A stretch of 53,014 nt of DNA from an uncultured Clostridia bacterium (GCA_934663625.1 CAKUKP010000005.1:1-53014), one strand, 5' to 3'; counted from the first letter of the stretch, positions 31,826-41,495 are shown. Notes: generated from the sequence alone by a model not told the origin. Made by a program: numbers and translations.

Positions 31826-34006
31826 ATGAATTTCAAGGCTTATACCATGGAACTGGGCGGCCGGAAGCTCACGCTGGAATTCGGCAAGTACGCCGAACAG
31901 GCCAGCGGCGCATGCTTTGTGCGCTACGGCGAAACCTGCGTGCTGGTAACCGCGACCGTTGCGGATACGCCGCGTCCGGGCATCGATTTTTTCCCGCTCA
32001 GCGTTGATTTTGAAGAAAAGCTGTACTCCGTCGGCCATATTCCGGGATCCTGGAACCGCCGCGAAGGCCGTCCCGCCGAAAAGGCGATCCTCACCAGCCG
32101 ACTGATCGACCGTCCGCTGCGCCCCCTGTTCCCGAAGGGAATGCGTCACGATGTATCCGTTGTGGCGACGGTCATGTCCGTTGAACAGGACAATATTCCG
32201 GATATCCCAGCGATGATCGGCGCATCCGCCGCGCTGTCCATTTCCTGCATTCCGTGGGCCGGCCCCATCGGCGCGGTGAACATCGGCTACATCGACGGCG
32301 AATACATCGTGAACCCCACCGTAGCGCAGCGCGAGGTTTCCCTGATGAATCTGACCGTCGCCGGTACTTCTGAAGCCGTTCTGATGGTAGAAGCGGGCGC
32401 GAAGGAAGTATCCGAAGAGGTTATGCTGGGCGCGATCCTGTTTGCCCATGAAGAAATCAAGAAGATCGTCGCCTTCATCGCGCAGATTCGCGATGAAATC
32501 GGCGTAGAAAAGAAGGAATTCCCGCTGCAGCTGCCGGGCGAGGACGTCAAGGCCGCCGTGCGCGAATACGCCTATGATAAGGTTGCGTGGATGTTCGAAA
32601 CCTTCGATCGTCAGGAGCGCAACGCGCGCGAAGCGCAGGTCAAGGCCGAAGTCGCCGAACATTTTGCCGAGCAGTTTGAAGGCCGTGAGGTTGAAGTGGG
32701 CGATGCGCTGTACGCGATCCAGAAGGAAATCATGCGCCGCCACATCATCGATAACGGCGTGCGCCCCGATGGTCGCAAGCTGACCGAGATCCGCCCCATC
32801 TGGTGCGAGGTCGGCGTTCTGCCGCGCCCGCATGGTTCCGGCGTGTTCACCCGCGGACAGACGCAGGTTATGACCGTCTGCACGTTGGCGCCCATGTCTG
32901 AACAGCAGATCATCGATGGCATCGGCACCGAAGAAAAGAAGCGCTACATGCATCATTATAACTTCCCCGGATATTCCACCGGCGAAGCCAAGCCCGCCCG
33001 CAGCCCGGGACGCCGCGAAATCGGCCATGGCGCACTGGCGGAGCGCGCGCTCGCCCCGATGATCCCGTCCGTGGAAGAATTCCCGTACTGCCTGCGCCTG
33101 GTTTCCGAGGTCATGAGCTCCAACGGCTCCACCTCGCAGGCTTCCGTCTGCGGCTCCACGCTGGCGCTGATGGACGCGGGCGTTCCGATCACCCGCCCCG
33201 TGGCCGGCGTTGCGATGGGTCTGATCAAGGATGTGGAGAACACCGGCAAGGTCGCCGTGCTGACCGATATTCAGGGTCTGGAAGACTTCCTGGGCGATAT
33301 GGACTTCAAGGTGGCGGGCACCACCAAGGGCATCACCGCCATTCAGATGGATATCAAGATCAAGGGCATCGATGAGGCCATTCTGCGTCAGGCGCTGGCG
33401 CAGGCGTATGACGGCCGCCTGTTCATTCTGGACAAGATGCTGGAGGTCATTCCCGCGCCGCGCGCCGAGCTGAGCAAGCACGCGCCGAAGATCGTTTCCT
33501 TCACCATCAATCCCGAAAAGATCGGCGAGGTTGTCGGCCCGCGCGGCAAGACCATCAACAAGATCATCGAGGAAACCGGCGTGAAGATCGATATCGAGGA
33601 CGATGGCAGCGTTTACATCGCCACCGAGGATGCGGAGGCGGCGAAGCGCGCGCGTCAGATCATCGAAGGCATCGTGCTGGAACCGGAAGTTGGCTATCGC
33701 TTCGTGGGCAAGGTCGCCCGCATTCTGGATAACGTCGGCGCGTTCATCGAATTTGCCCCCGGTAAGGATGGCCTGCTGCACATTTCCAAGATGGCGAATC
33801 AGCGCGTAAACAAGGTCGAAGATGTGATGAACATCGGCGATGAAATCCCCTGCAAGATCGCGGAAATCGATGATCGCGGCCGCGTGAACCTGCTCCGCAC
33901 GGACATCGAATATGCCGATGAATCCATGCCGGTGCGCCGTCCGCCCCGTCGCGATGGCGATCGCGGTGGCCGCGGCGGACGCGACCGTGACCGCAGACGC
34001 GATTGA
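31826..34006 (+). CDS. pnp: Polyribonucleotide nucleotidyltransferase (PNPase)
   Basis: 726 residues; phosphorolytic 3'-5' exoribonuclease of RNA decay. Two RNase PH domains flank an alpha-helical linker (the second with SDVM-type sequence: VSEVMSSNGSTSQASVCGSTLALMDAG). A KH domain (GPRGKTINKIIEETGVKIDIEDDG, about 570) and an S1 domain (VGKVARILDNVGAFIEFAPGKDGLLHIS) follow. A short Arg/Gly/Asp tail ends the protein. AAGGAGGG precedes the ATG. Its transcript begins with a large structured leader (31566-31690). Confidence 0.97.
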   Translation: MNFKAYTMELGGRKLTLEFGKYAEQASGACFVRYGETCVLVTATVADTPRPGIDFFPLSVDFEEKLYSVGHIPGSWNRREGRPAEKAILTSRLIDRPLRPLFPKGMRHDVSVVATVMSVEQDNIPDIPAMIGASAALSISCIPWAGPIGAVNIGYIDGEYIVNPTVAQREVSLMNLTVAGTSEAVLMVEAGAKEVSEEVMLGAILFAHEEIKKIVAFIAQIRDEIGVEKKEFPLQLPGEDVKAAVREYAYDKVAWMFETFDRQERNAREAQVKAEVAEHFAEQFEGREVEVGDALYAIQKEIMRRHIIDNGVRPDGRKLTEIRPIWCEVGVLPRPHGSGVFTRGQTQVMTVCTLAPMSEQQIIDGIGTEEKKRYMHHYNFPGYSTGEAKPARSPGRREIGHGALAERALAPMIPSVEEFPYCLRLVSEVMSSNGSTSQASVCGSTLALMDAGVPITRPVAGVAMGLIKDVENTGKVAVLTDIQGLEDFLGDMDFKVAGTTKGITAIQMDIKIKGIDEAILRQALAQAYDGRLFILDKMLEVIPAPRAELSKHAPKIVSFTINPEKIGEVVGPRGKTINKIIEETGVKIDIEDDGSVYIATEDAEAAKRARQIIEGIVLEPEVGYRFVGKVARILDNVGAFIEFAPGKDGLLHISKMANQRVNKVEDVMNIGDEIPCKIAEIDDRGRVNLLRTDIEYADESMPVRRPPRRDGDRGGRGGRDRDRRRD

Positions 34007-34041
34007 TGGACAAACACCGTTTTTGAATAAACCTGCTTTGG

Positions 34042-34066
34042 TTGGGCATACATAATGTATGCCCAA
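34042..34066 (+). other. Hairpin between pnp and the M16 peptidase gene
   Basis: Perfect ten-pair stem TTGGGCATAC/GTATGCCCAA with loop ATAAT. It is followed by TCCCTTT rather than a T-run, so it is at most a weak terminator or an RNA-end protector. The peptidase ribosome binding site lies right after it. Confidence 0.7.
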
Positions 34067-34085
34067 TCCCTTTAAGGAGCGTACT

Positions 34086-35342
34086 ATGTCATTTGATTTG
34101 TTGACGATGCCGGGCGGTCTCCGCGTGGTCGGCGAGCGCATTCCGCATTTCAGATCCGTTTCCGTGGGTCTGTGGATCGGCACGGGATCGCAGTATGAAA
34201 CCGTCAGCGAGGCCGGGCTGAGCCATTTTCTGGAACACATGGTGTTCAAGGGAACCGGAAAGCGCACCGCGCGGCAGATCGCCGAGGAAATGGATGCGGT
34301 GGGCGGCCAGCTGAACGCGTTTACATCCAAGGAATGCACCTGCTTCTATGCCAAGACGGTGGATGAACATCTGCCGCTGGCGATGGATGTGGTGTGCGAT
34401 CTGGCGACCAACCCGATATTTGATGCGGGCGAGCTGGAAAAGGAAAAGGGCGTGGTGCTGGAGGAAATTTCCATGTCCGAGGATACGCCGGAGGATCTGG
34501 TGCATGAAATCCTGATGCTGGCGCACTACGGCGATCAGAATGTGGCGCGCCCGATTCTGGGCACGGAAGCGGCCATTTCCGCGTATACGCGCGATGATCT
34601 GAAGAATTACTGGGCTTCTACCTATCAGCCGCGCAACGCGGTGTTTTCCATCGCGGGCAATTATGATTGGGATCGCGTGCAGGAATTGATCGCGCAGAAG
34701 CTGGTCGCATGGCAGAATCGGGGCAACCGCGAATTGAAATGCGAAACGCACGATGTGCCGCCCACGGTTTTGACGAAGGAAAAGGAAATCGAACAGGTAC
34801 ACATCTGCCTGGGCTTCCCCGGATTGCCCATCGGCGATGAGGGCAATTATGAACTTTCGCTGTTCAATAGCGTGTACGGCGGGGCGATGTCCAGTCGCCT
34901 GTTCCAGAAGATTCGCGAGGAAAGCGGGATGGCGTACACCGTGTACAGCTATCCGAACGCCTATACCGATTGCGGAATGCTTTCCGTGTACGCCGCTACG
35001 AATCCGGACGCCGCCTGCGCGGTGCACGATCAGATTCTGGAAGAAACCCGCAAACTGGCGGAGGGCGGCCTGACCCGCCGCGAATTTGAAATGGCGCGCG
35101 AACAGCTGAAGGCGGGCTTCATTCTGGGGCTGGAATCTACGTCCAGCCGGATGCAATCCAACGGCAGAAGGCTGTTGCTGATGAATAAGATGCGCACCGA
35201 AACCGAATTGATCGATCGCGTGAACCGCATCGATTACGATGCGACCAACGAACTGATGCGAAGGATACTTACATCGGAAAACTCGCTGGCGCTGGTAGGC
35301 AAGGGCGTAGACGAATTGGCGAAGCGGATGACGGGAAAGTAA
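34086..35342 (+). CDS. ymxG: M16-family zinc peptidase (YmxG/MlpA-like)
   Basis: 418 residues. The inverted zinc motif is HFLEH (H47, E50, H51) with the distal Glu in GVVLEEISM (about 126-127), as in the mitochondrial processing peptidase beta-like branch of M16. A second M16-like domain (IPGLPIGDEGNYELSLFNSVYGGAMSSRLFQKIREE-type region near 245-280) follows. It has no signal peptide, so it is cytoplasmic. The position after pnp matches Bacillus mlpA/ymxG. AAGGAG precedes the ATG at 34086. Confidence 0.93.
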   Translation: MSFDLLTMPGGLRVVGERIPHFRSVSVGLWIGTGSQYETVSEAGLSHFLEHMVFKGTGKRTARQIAEEMDAVGGQLNAFTSKECTCFYAKTVDEHLPLAMDVVCDLATNPIFDAGELEKEKGVVLEEISMSEDTPEDLVHEILMLAHYGDQNVARPILGTEAAISAYTRDDLKNYWASTYQPRNAVFSIAGNYDWDRVQELIAQKLVAWQNRGNRELKCETHDVPPTVLTKEKEIEQVHICLGFPGLPIGDEGNYELSLFNSVYGGAMSSRLFQKIREESGMAYTVYSYPNAYTDCGMLSVYAATNPDAACAVHDQILEETRKLAEGGLTRREFEMAREQLKAGFILGLESTSSRMQSNGRRLLLMNKMRTETELIDRVNRIDYDATNELMRRILTSENSLALVGKGVDELAKRMTGK

Positions 35343-35459
35343 GGAATCAAAGGATCGACGGAGCCGGATGACGGCTCCACCGTTCGTTGATAAATGCTGT
35401 GCGATTTATTACGCTTTTCAGCTTTATGAGATGAAAAGCGCAATTTGCCGTTTCCCTGG

Positions 35460-35587
35460 CTCCCTCTGATGAGGGAGCTGGCATCGCAAGGCGGCAAACC
35501 AAGATAGTTTGCCGGTCTGCCTTTAGGCAGACTGCCGACGGCTCAATCAAAGATTGAGGCGAGGCACCGAAGGTGACTGAGGGAGAG
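35460..35587 (-). repeat. Mobile-like element with CTCCCTC ends
   Basis: On the minus strand it runs TCTCCCTCAGTCACCTTCGGTG, then the three-hairpin module (35490-35568), then CTCCCTC-ATCA-GAGGGAG. Both ends carry CTCCCT and the middle is palindromic. It looks like a small non-coding, MITE-like element, related to parts of island A. Confidence 0.7.
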
Positions 35588-35623
35588 AAACCCATGTCGC
35601 AGAACCGGAAAACCTGTGGAAAC

Positions 35624-36145
35624 CCGATAGGTGCGTTATCTCTCCTTCCGTCAAAACCTGCGGTTTTGCCACCTTCCTCATCAGAGGAAGGCAAGGGCTA
35701 CGACCGATCGAATTACCGCCAGCCACCCGCGTAAGTTTTGAAATCTTGAATCAATGGATTTCAAAACGTGGGTTTGTAATAAGCTGGAATCGGATAGAAA
35801 CAAAGAACTTTTGCCTCTTGAATTAATGGAGGTAAGAGTTCGTCATCTATAGCGCGGCAGCAGCTGAAAGCGGGCACAGCCTGCCGATAGGTGCGTTATC
35901 TCGCCTTCCGTCAAAACCTGCGGTTTTGCCACCTTCCTCATCAGAGGAAGGCAAGGGTTACGACCGATCGAATTACTGTCAGTCTACCCGCATAAGTTTT
36001 GAAATCTTGAATCAATGGATTTCAAAATGTGGGTTTGTAATAAGCTGGAATCGGATAGAAACAAAGAACTTTTGCCTCTTGAATTAATGGAGGTAAGAGT
36101 TCGTCATCCATAGCGCGGCAGCAGCTGGAAGCCGACACAGTCGGC
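35624..36145. repeat. Two tandem copies of a 260-base unit
   Basis: Copy 1 begins near 35624 and copy 2 near 35884; the offset is 260-261 bases and the copies differ at only a few positions (for example CTCTCC/CTCGCC, CGTGGG/TGTGGG). Each holds a minus-strand CCTTCCTC element (35636-35696, 35896-35956) and a TTTTGAAATC/GATTTCAAAA hairpin. Confidence 0.9.
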
Positions 36146-36196
36146 AGCGCGGCAGCTACTGGAAGCCGACACTGTCGGCAGCTGGAGGCAAAAGAT

Positions 36197-36946
36197 ATGT
36201 GGAAATACTTTGGTACGATTGTAAATGCGCTGGTTGTGGTGCTGGGCGGCGGAATCGGGGTGCTGCTGAAAAAGCGGCGCGGAAGCGCTGACGGCGAAAA
36301 TAAGCTGACGAACGCGATCATGGTATGTCTGGGACTGTGTACGATGTTCGCGGCGGTATCCGGCCTGATCGGCGTGGAATCGGGTGTGCAGGCCATCGTG
36401 GTGGTGGTTTCGATGGTGCTGGGCGTGCTGATCGGCACGCTTTTGAAGATTGATGATGCGATTAACCACCTGGGCGACCGCATTGTGCACGGCGATGGTA
36501 AGACGGAAAATCCCGCGACGGGCATGGTGATGGCGAGTCTGGTATTCTGCATCGGTTCCATGACGATCCTTGGATCGTTTGAGGGCGCGATGAACCCCGC
36601 CGGACATTTGGACATCGCGTGCCACACCACGATTTTGATCAAATCGCTGCTGGACTTTTGCATGGCGACCTGCTTTGCCGTGACCTATGGCGCATCGGTG
36701 ATGCTATCCGCCGTGCCGGTACTGGTGTTTCAGGGGTTGCTGGTACTGCTGGCGTCGGTCATCAAGCCGTATCTGCTGGCGATCAACGCGCTGCCGATGG
36801 AATACGCCGTAGGATCGCTGATCCTGATCGCGATCGCGTTGAATATCTCCAGCATTAAGAAGATCAAAACCGCCGATTATCTGCCCGCGCTGGCGCTGCC
36901 GATCATCATCTGTTCGGTGCTGCGCGCGCTGGGAATCGAGATATAA
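36197..36946 (+). CDS. DUF554 membrane protein
   Basis: 249 residues with about six to seven membrane segments: GTIVNALVVVLGGGIGVLL at the N-terminus, AIMVCLGLCTMFAAVSGLIG, AIVVVVSMVLGVLIGTLL, and the conserved MASLVFCIGSMTILGSFEGAMNP. The DUF554 family (YdfK/YqgA) has no proven function; a transport role is a guess. GGAGG lies eight bases before the ATG. The upstream DNA is repeat island B, with no clear promoter, so transcription may start inside the repeats. Confidence 0.92.
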   Translation: MWKYFGTIVNALVVVLGGGIGVLLKKRRGSADGENKLTNAIMVCLGLCTMFAAVSGLIGVESGVQAIVVVVSMVLGVLIGTLLKIDDAINHLGDRIVHGDGKTENPATGMVMASLVFCIGSMTILGSFEGAMNPAGHLDIACHTTILIKSLLDFCMATCFAVTYGASVMLSAVPVLVFQGLLVLLASVIKPYLLAINALPMEYAVGSLILIAIALNISSIKKIKTADYLPALALPIIICSVLRALGIEI

Positions 36947-36976
36947 TCGAATATATTATAATCGTATATAATGAAT

Positions 36977-37008
36977 GCGCCGGTCGCTTGCATGCAAGCG
37001 ACCGGCGC
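36977..37008. terminator. Palindromic terminator between convergent genes
   Basis: Perfect 16-pair palindrome centred on GCATGC between DUF554 (plus) and the ABC ATPase (minus). On the plus strand AGGTTTTGG follows, which is a weak T-tract. It probably serves both directions. Confidence 0.75.
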
Positions 37009-37027
37009 AGGTTTTGGAATATTGGGA

Positions 37028-38107
37028 TTACATCAGATGCGTGTCCACGGGGCTGAAGCTCAGGTAGGCTTCTTCGCCGACATCGAATACGCGGCGGCCG
37101 ACCGGATGGTTATCGGTGATGCGCACCTGCGTATCGCCCACCATCACATGGTAGTTCTGATAGGAACCCATGAAGCAGGACAGCGTTACGCGGCAGGGCA
37201 GAATGCCTTCCTCCGCCACGCGCACACCTTCGGGGCGCAGCATCAGCGTGCGCTGTTCGCCAACCTGAATTTCCGCATCCGGCTTGCGCACGGGGAAGCG
37301 AACGCCGTTGAACTGTACATCCACATGATCGTCCGCAATGCCTTCCACGGTTACGTGCAGGAAGTTCGCTTCGCCGATGAAGTCCGCCACGAATTCGCTG
37401 GCAGGATTGTAATAAATCTGCTGCGGCGTGCCCATCTGCGCGATTACGCCCTTGTTCATGATGATGATCTGATCCGAAATGGACATGGCCTCGCTCTGAT
37501 CATGCGTTACATAGATCGCGGTGATGCCGAACTGCTGCTGAATGCGGCGGATTTCCGTGCGCATGTATACGCGCAGCTTCGCGTCCAGATTGGAAAGCGG
37601 TTCATCGAACAGCAGAACGCCGGGCTCTACGATCAGCGCTCTCGCCAGCGCCACGCGCTGCTGCTGACCGCCGGACAGCTGATTGGTGAATCGGTTTTCC
37701 ATGCCCTCCAGACCCACCAGCTTCAGCATATCGAATACCTTCGTGCGAATCTGATCCTTCGGCACCTTGCGCAGCTTCAGGCCGTATGCTACGTTATCGA
37801 AGATGTTCATGTGCGGGAACAGCGCATAGCTCTGGAACACCATGGCGGTATCGCGCTTGTTCGGGGTCAGTTCGTTGATGGGCTGTTCGCCCAGATAGAT
37901 TTCGCCTTCGTCGGGGGATTCAAAGCCCGCGATCATGCGCAGCGTGGTGGTCTTGCCGCAGCCGGAGGGGCCCAGCAGCGTTACGAAATCGCCGGGGTTG
38001 ATGTTCAGCGATACGTTGTCCACCGCCTTGAAGGGCTTGCCGGTCTTGGGATCCATATAAATCTTGGAGATATTCTCCAGGCGAACGCCTTTTTTGATAT
38101 TGCTCAT
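37028..38107 (-). CDS. ABC transporter ATP-binding protein (FbpC/PotA-type)
   Basis: 359 residues: ATPase of a ferric-ion, thiamine, phosphonate or polyamine-type importer. Walker A GPSGCGKTT (46-54), LSGGQQQRVALARAL, Walker B VLLFDEPLSNLDAKL and switch HDQSEAM are all intact. A C-terminal TOBE domain (from about 290, GEQRTLMLRPEGVRV) is of the substrate-sensing MalK/FbpC type. AAAGGAG precedes the ATG. It is the last gene of the binding protein-permease-ATPase operon. Confidence 0.93.
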   Translation of the reverse strand: MSNIKKGVRLENISKIYMDPKTGKPFKAVDNVSLNINPGDFVTLLGPSGCGKTTTLRMIAGFESPDEGEIYLGEQPINELTPNKRDTAMVFQSYALFPHMNIFDNVAYGLKLRKVPKDQIRTKVFDMLKLVGLEGMENRFTNQLSGGQQQRVALARALIVEPGVLLFDEPLSNLDAKLRVYMRTEIRRIQQQFGITAIYVTHDQSEAMSISDQIIIMNKGVIAQMGTPQQIYYNPASEFVADFIGEANFLHVTVEGIADDHVDVQFNGVRFPVRKPDAEIQVGEQRTLMLRPEGVRVAEEGILPCRVTLSCFMGSYQNYHVMVGDTQVRITDNHPVGRRVFDVGEEAYLSFSPVDTHLM

Positions 38108-38128
38108 GTTTCGTACTCCTTTCCGGAA

Positions 38129-40150
38129 TCAGCTCTTCACTTTGCGGCTGCGGCTCATGCGGTTTACGAGAACCTGCATGATGGCGATGGCGGCGTATAC
38201 GATCAGCATCATGATCGTTGCGTAGGCGCAGGCCACGGAATACTGGCCGCGATCCACAACCGTCATGATCTGCGGCGTGATCAGCTGCCAGCGCGCGGAA
38301 ATCAGGAAGATTACGGCGCTGGTTGCGGTGATGCTTCGCGCAAACGTGGTTACCAGCGAAGAGAAGAAGGAATCGCTGATCAGCGGGAGCGTTACGCTGG
38401 TGAATACCTTCACGCTGCTCGCGCCCATATCATACGCCGATTCTTCGATCGATTTATCGATCTGATTCAGCGCGGCGACCGCCGATCGCGTGCCGATGGG
38501 CAGGCTTCGGATGACGAACGCGATGATCAATATCGCGCTGGTGCCCACCAGAACCAGGAAGCCGGAATGGAAGATACCGGTGATGAAGCCGCGCAGCATC
38601 GCGATACCCAGAACCGTGCCGGGCACCGCCATGGCGAACATGGTGGCAAATTCCATAAACCGCTTGCCGATGAATTTCTTTTTCACGATCAGGTAGGCGA
38701 TGACCATCGAAAGGATCGATGTGATCACCGCGGCGACGAAGCTCAGGAACAGCGAATCCGTAAACGGCTTCGTATCGCGGCCCAGTACGTTGGCAAAGTG
38801 CTTGAAAGTCAGCGAGAAATCCTTGCCCCACAGCTTGAAGCACGCGCCGACCGGCACCATGGCGTACATCGCGATTACGAACAGACCCACGAGAGAGCAC
38901 AGCAGCGTGGTGGGAATGCGCACGGAGCGATCCTCGATCTGCATGCGCACGCGGCTCGCCTTGCCGGTAAGCGTGGCGACGGAGCGGCGCTCCAGGAAGT
39001 ATTTTTCGATGATGAACAGAATCATGCTGATCAGCAGCAGCACGACCGCCATGCCCGAAGAGGAGCGCACATCGAAGTTGGAAATCTGCATGTAAATGTA
39101 GGCTGCCAGCGTATCGAAATCGCCGCCGATCATGATCGGGTTGGTGAAGTCCGCTACGGATTCAATGAAGGATACCAGGAAAGCATTGCCGATGCCGGGC
39201 AGCAGCAGCGGCAGCGTGATATCCTTGAACACGCGGAACCGGCTCGCGCCCATGTTGCGGCTGGATTCTTCCAGCGAAGGATCGATGTTGGAAAGCAGAC
39301 CCTTCAGCATCAGATACGTCACAGGGAAGAAGGTCAGAATCTGAACGACCAGAATACCACCCATGCCGTAGATATTCGCATTCTTGATGCCCAGCAGATG
39401 ATAGGTGATCAGACCCTTCTTGCCGAAGATCATGATCATCGAAAGGGAAAGCACGAACGGCGGGGATACGATTGGCAGCATCGAAATGATCTTGAATATG
39501 CCGCGCATCTTCGTCTTTACGTATACATCCACGTAAGCGAACAGGAAGCCGATGATCGTGGAGCAAAGGCCGGAAATCGCGCCCAGCAGCAGCGTATTGC
39601 AGATAACCTGCAGGAACTTGCGGTTGGAGAAAATCGAAAGGTAAACCTCCAGCGTAAGCCCAACCTTGCCGATTTCGGGATATTCCTGCGCGATGGAGGA
39701 ACAGATTGCCAGCACATCATCTTCCGTGATGGGATTTTCCGCGGCGGCGTTTGCCTGTGCGACGAAATCCGCCACCACCTGATCGGATGCGTTGATCTCC
39801 TCAAAGGCGGCTTCCATATCGGCGCGATAGGCATTCATCGCATCGGTATTCGTCTTGCCGCGCGCCTGATATTCCTTTGCGTAGGCGACGGAAGCCTCGC
39901 CCAGACGGTAGAAGGGCGAATCCTGCAGCGCTTCATCTGCGTCCGTCAGCGCGATGAGCGCCTTGCCATCCTTGGAAAGGCCGTTTACATAGGGAGAATC
40001 ATCGGTCGTAAAGCTCTGCGTCAAAATCGTGCAGAGCGGATATACCACGAATAAAAGCAAAAAGGCCAGAACCACAATGATCGCGAATATCATTACGGGA
40101 TCCGCGAACAGTTTTTTGCGATCCAGCTGCCTGCTTCGTGCGCTTGCCAA
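38129..40150 (-). CDS. Double-domain ABC permease (FbpB-like) with large extracellular insert
   Basis: 673 residues: two fused permease domains, each with the EAA-type loop (EESSRNMGASRFRVFKDITLPLLLPG and EESAYDMGASSVKVFTSVTLPL). About twelve membrane segments are visible. Between the first and second lies an unusual stretch of about 110 polar residues (from TTDDSPYVNGLSKDGKAL to PEIGKVGL), expected outside the cell. A TTG start at 40150 is chosen because GAGGTG lies seven bases upstream; the frame runs open to 40270 but those residues are not family-like. With the binding protein and ATPase it forms an iron- or phosphonate-type importer. Confidence 0.88.
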   Translation of the reverse strand: MASARSRQLDRKKLFADPVMIFAIIVVLAFLLLFVVYPLCTILTQSFTTDDSPYVNGLSKDGKALIALTDADEALQDSPFYRLGEASVAYAKEYQARGKTNTDAMNAYRADMEAAFEEINASDQVVADFVAQANAAAENPITEDDVLAICSSIAQEYPEIGKVGLTLEVYLSIFSNRKFLQVICNTLLLGAISGLCSTIIGFLFAYVDVYVKTKMRGIFKIISMLPIVSPPFVLSLSMIMIFGKKGLITYHLLGIKNANIYGMGGILVVQILTFFPVTYLMLKGLLSNIDPSLEESSRNMGASRFRVFKDITLPLLLPGIGNAFLVSFIESVADFTNPIMIGGDFDTLAAYIYMQISNFDVRSSSGMAVVLLLISMILFIIEKYFLERRSVATLTGKASRVRMQIEDRSVRIPTTLLCSLVGLFVIAMYAMVPVGACFKLWGKDFSLTFKHFANVLGRDTKPFTDSLFLSFVAAVITSILSMVIAYLIVKKKFIGKRFMEFATMFAMAVPGTVLGIAMLRGFITGIFHSGFLVLVGTSAILIIAFVIRSLPIGTRSAVAALNQIDKSIEESAYDMGASSVKVFTSVTLPLISDSFFSSLVTTFARSITATSAVIFLISARWQLITPQIMTVVDRGQYSVACAYATIMMLIVYAAIAIMQVLVNRMSRSRKVKS

Positions 40151-40297
40151 GCGTGAACACCTCGCTTTTTTAATTTCCGATCTACCCCTGTGGTTCATCC
40201 CCGCACACGGCGCATGGATGAACGGTTGATTCGGGATAAACCGCAGGGATAGACCACCGGAACGACCCATGCGTTAAATCATGGGCTAGACCAATTC

Positions 40298-40328
40298 GCG
40301 GAGGGATTGTCACAGACAATCCCTCCGC
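40298..40328 (-). other. Intercistronic hairpin after the iron-type binding protein
   Basis: Perfect 13-pair stem GCGGAGGGATTGT/ACAATCCCTCCGC with a five-base loop, between the binding-protein stop and the permease start. No T-run follows on the minus strand, so it is likely an RNA-stability or partial-termination element. A CCCATG/CATGGG hairpin follows in the rest of 40151-40297. Confidence 0.75.
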
Positions 40329-40388
40329 ATTCAGACCATGACAGGCAAAAATGTCTGCCTCTGATTCAATCGGGATATTTGATTGAAA

Positions 40389-41444
40389 TTAGTCCTTGGG
40401 CTGGATCTTGTCCGCGTTGATGCAGGAAGTCCAGGCTTCGATGATGTGATTCTTGTTTTCGCCGGTCCAGTTGGAATCATAGTCGATCAGGTTGACGCCC
40501 ATGTCCAGAATGGCCTGTGCGGACTCGGGATCCTTCGCGCCTTCAACGGTCAGGAACTGCAGCGCGCCAACGGTCTGGCCGATTTCCTGGCATTCGGGGG
40601 TCATCGCGAACTGGATGAACAGCTTCGCTTCGTCCAGATGCTTGCAGCCTTCGATGATCGCAGTGCCGCCAACTTCATAGCCGGTGCCATCGGAGGGCGC
40701 GATCAGCTTGATGTTGTCGTAGCCTTCATCGATGTACATCAGACCCGTGTGCAGGAAGCCAACGCCGATCGCGGCTTCGCCGGTGGATACCATTGCGGAG
40801 GTGCCGGAGCCGGTCTTAACGTAGGTGATTACGTTGGGATCGAAGCTGCGGATCATTTCCAGCGCCTTTTCTTCGCCGTAGAGCTGGAACAGGATGGAAG
40901 CGGTCATAACGCCGGTGCCGGTTGCGCCGGGGTTGGCCATAACGATCATGCCCTTGTATTCGGGCTTCGCCAGATCTGCCCAGCAGGTGGGCGCTTCCAC
41001 GCCGGCTTCCTCAAGCGCGTCCATATCGCAGATGAAGCCGATGTAGCCGGAATAGATGCCGAACCAGTAGGGCTCGCCTACGCCGAAGTTTTCAGACTTG
41101 TAGGGCGCATGGTTGCAATCATCATACTTCGCCAGCAGGCCTTCCTTTGCCGCTGCGATGTAGGGATCCCAGGTGCCGCCGTACCAGATGTCGGCCTGCG
41201 GATTTTCGCGCTCTTCAAGAATACGGGTGTAGCAATCATTGCCGGAAAGACGAATGTAGCTGGTCTTGATGCCGGTCTTCTCCTGGAAGGCCTTGACAAC
41301 CGCCGCGCCGTGCTCCTCATCGCAGCCGACGTAAACCATCAGCTCGCTGCCCTCATAAGCACGCCAATCGACGTCCTCTGCCAGCGCGGACACGCAGCCC
41401 AGCGCCAGAACCAATGCCAGAACCATAACCAGAATCTTTTTCAT
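40389..41444 (-). CDS. Extracellular solute-binding protein (iron/phosphonate type, family 1)
   Basis: 351 residues with a signal peptide (MKKILVMVLALVLALGCVSALA, cut before EDVD). The body has ADIWYGGTWDPYIAAAKEGLL, KPEYKGMIVMANPGATGTG and YEVGGTAIIEGCKHLDEA, which place it in the AfuA/FbpA/PhnS group. Its ligand could be Fe(III), a phosphonate or another anion; it lacks an obvious double-Tyr iron site, so I leave this open. AAAGGAG precedes the ATG. A TTGACA promoter lies upstream. Confidence 0.88.
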   Translation of the reverse strand: MKKILVMVLALVLALGCVSALAEDVDWRAYEGSELMVYVGCDEEHGAAVVKAFQEKTGIKTSYIRLSGNDCYTRILEERENPQADIWYGGTWDPYIAAAKEGLLAKYDDCNHAPYKSENFGVGEPYWFGIYSGYIGFICDMDALEEAGVEAPTCWADLAKPEYKGMIVMANPGATGTGVMTASILFQLYGEEKALEMIRSFDPNVITYVKTGSGTSAMVSTGEAAIGVGFLHTGLMYIDEGYDNIKLIAPSDGTGYEVGGTAIIEGCKHLDEAKLFIQFAMTPECQEIGQTVGALQFLTVEGAKDPESAQAILDMGVNLIDYDSNWTGENKNHIIEAWTSCINADKIQPKD

Positions 41445-41495
41445 GTTCTCCTACTCCTTTTAACGATTTCGGGGGATGAATCCACCGCTATGTTA

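Larger units (their letters stand above)
35343..36185. repeat. Hairpin-repeat island B (no gene)
   Basis: About 840 bases without a supportable gene. From left: a GGAGCC/GGCTCC hairpin just after ymxG, CGCTTTTCA/TGAAAAGCG near 35410-35440, a CTCCCTC-ended element (35460-35587) that contains the third copy of the three-hairpin module, then a 260-base tandem duplication, then two shorter AGCGCGGCAGC...CGACAC-GTCGGC units ending at the DUF554 ribosome binding site. Confidence 0.85.

Noticed and set aside
36022..36663. Minus-strand frame overlapping the repeats and DUF554
   Set aside because: Opposite to a clear membrane protein gene. Its residues reflect the antisense of hydrophobic codons and repeat DNA.
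36971..40054. Very long open frame on the plus strand (over 1000 codons)
   Set aside because: It lies antisense to the ABC ATPase and permease, is His/Arg/Gln-rich and lacks a ribosome binding site. Long antisense frames are a by-product of GC-rich codon use.
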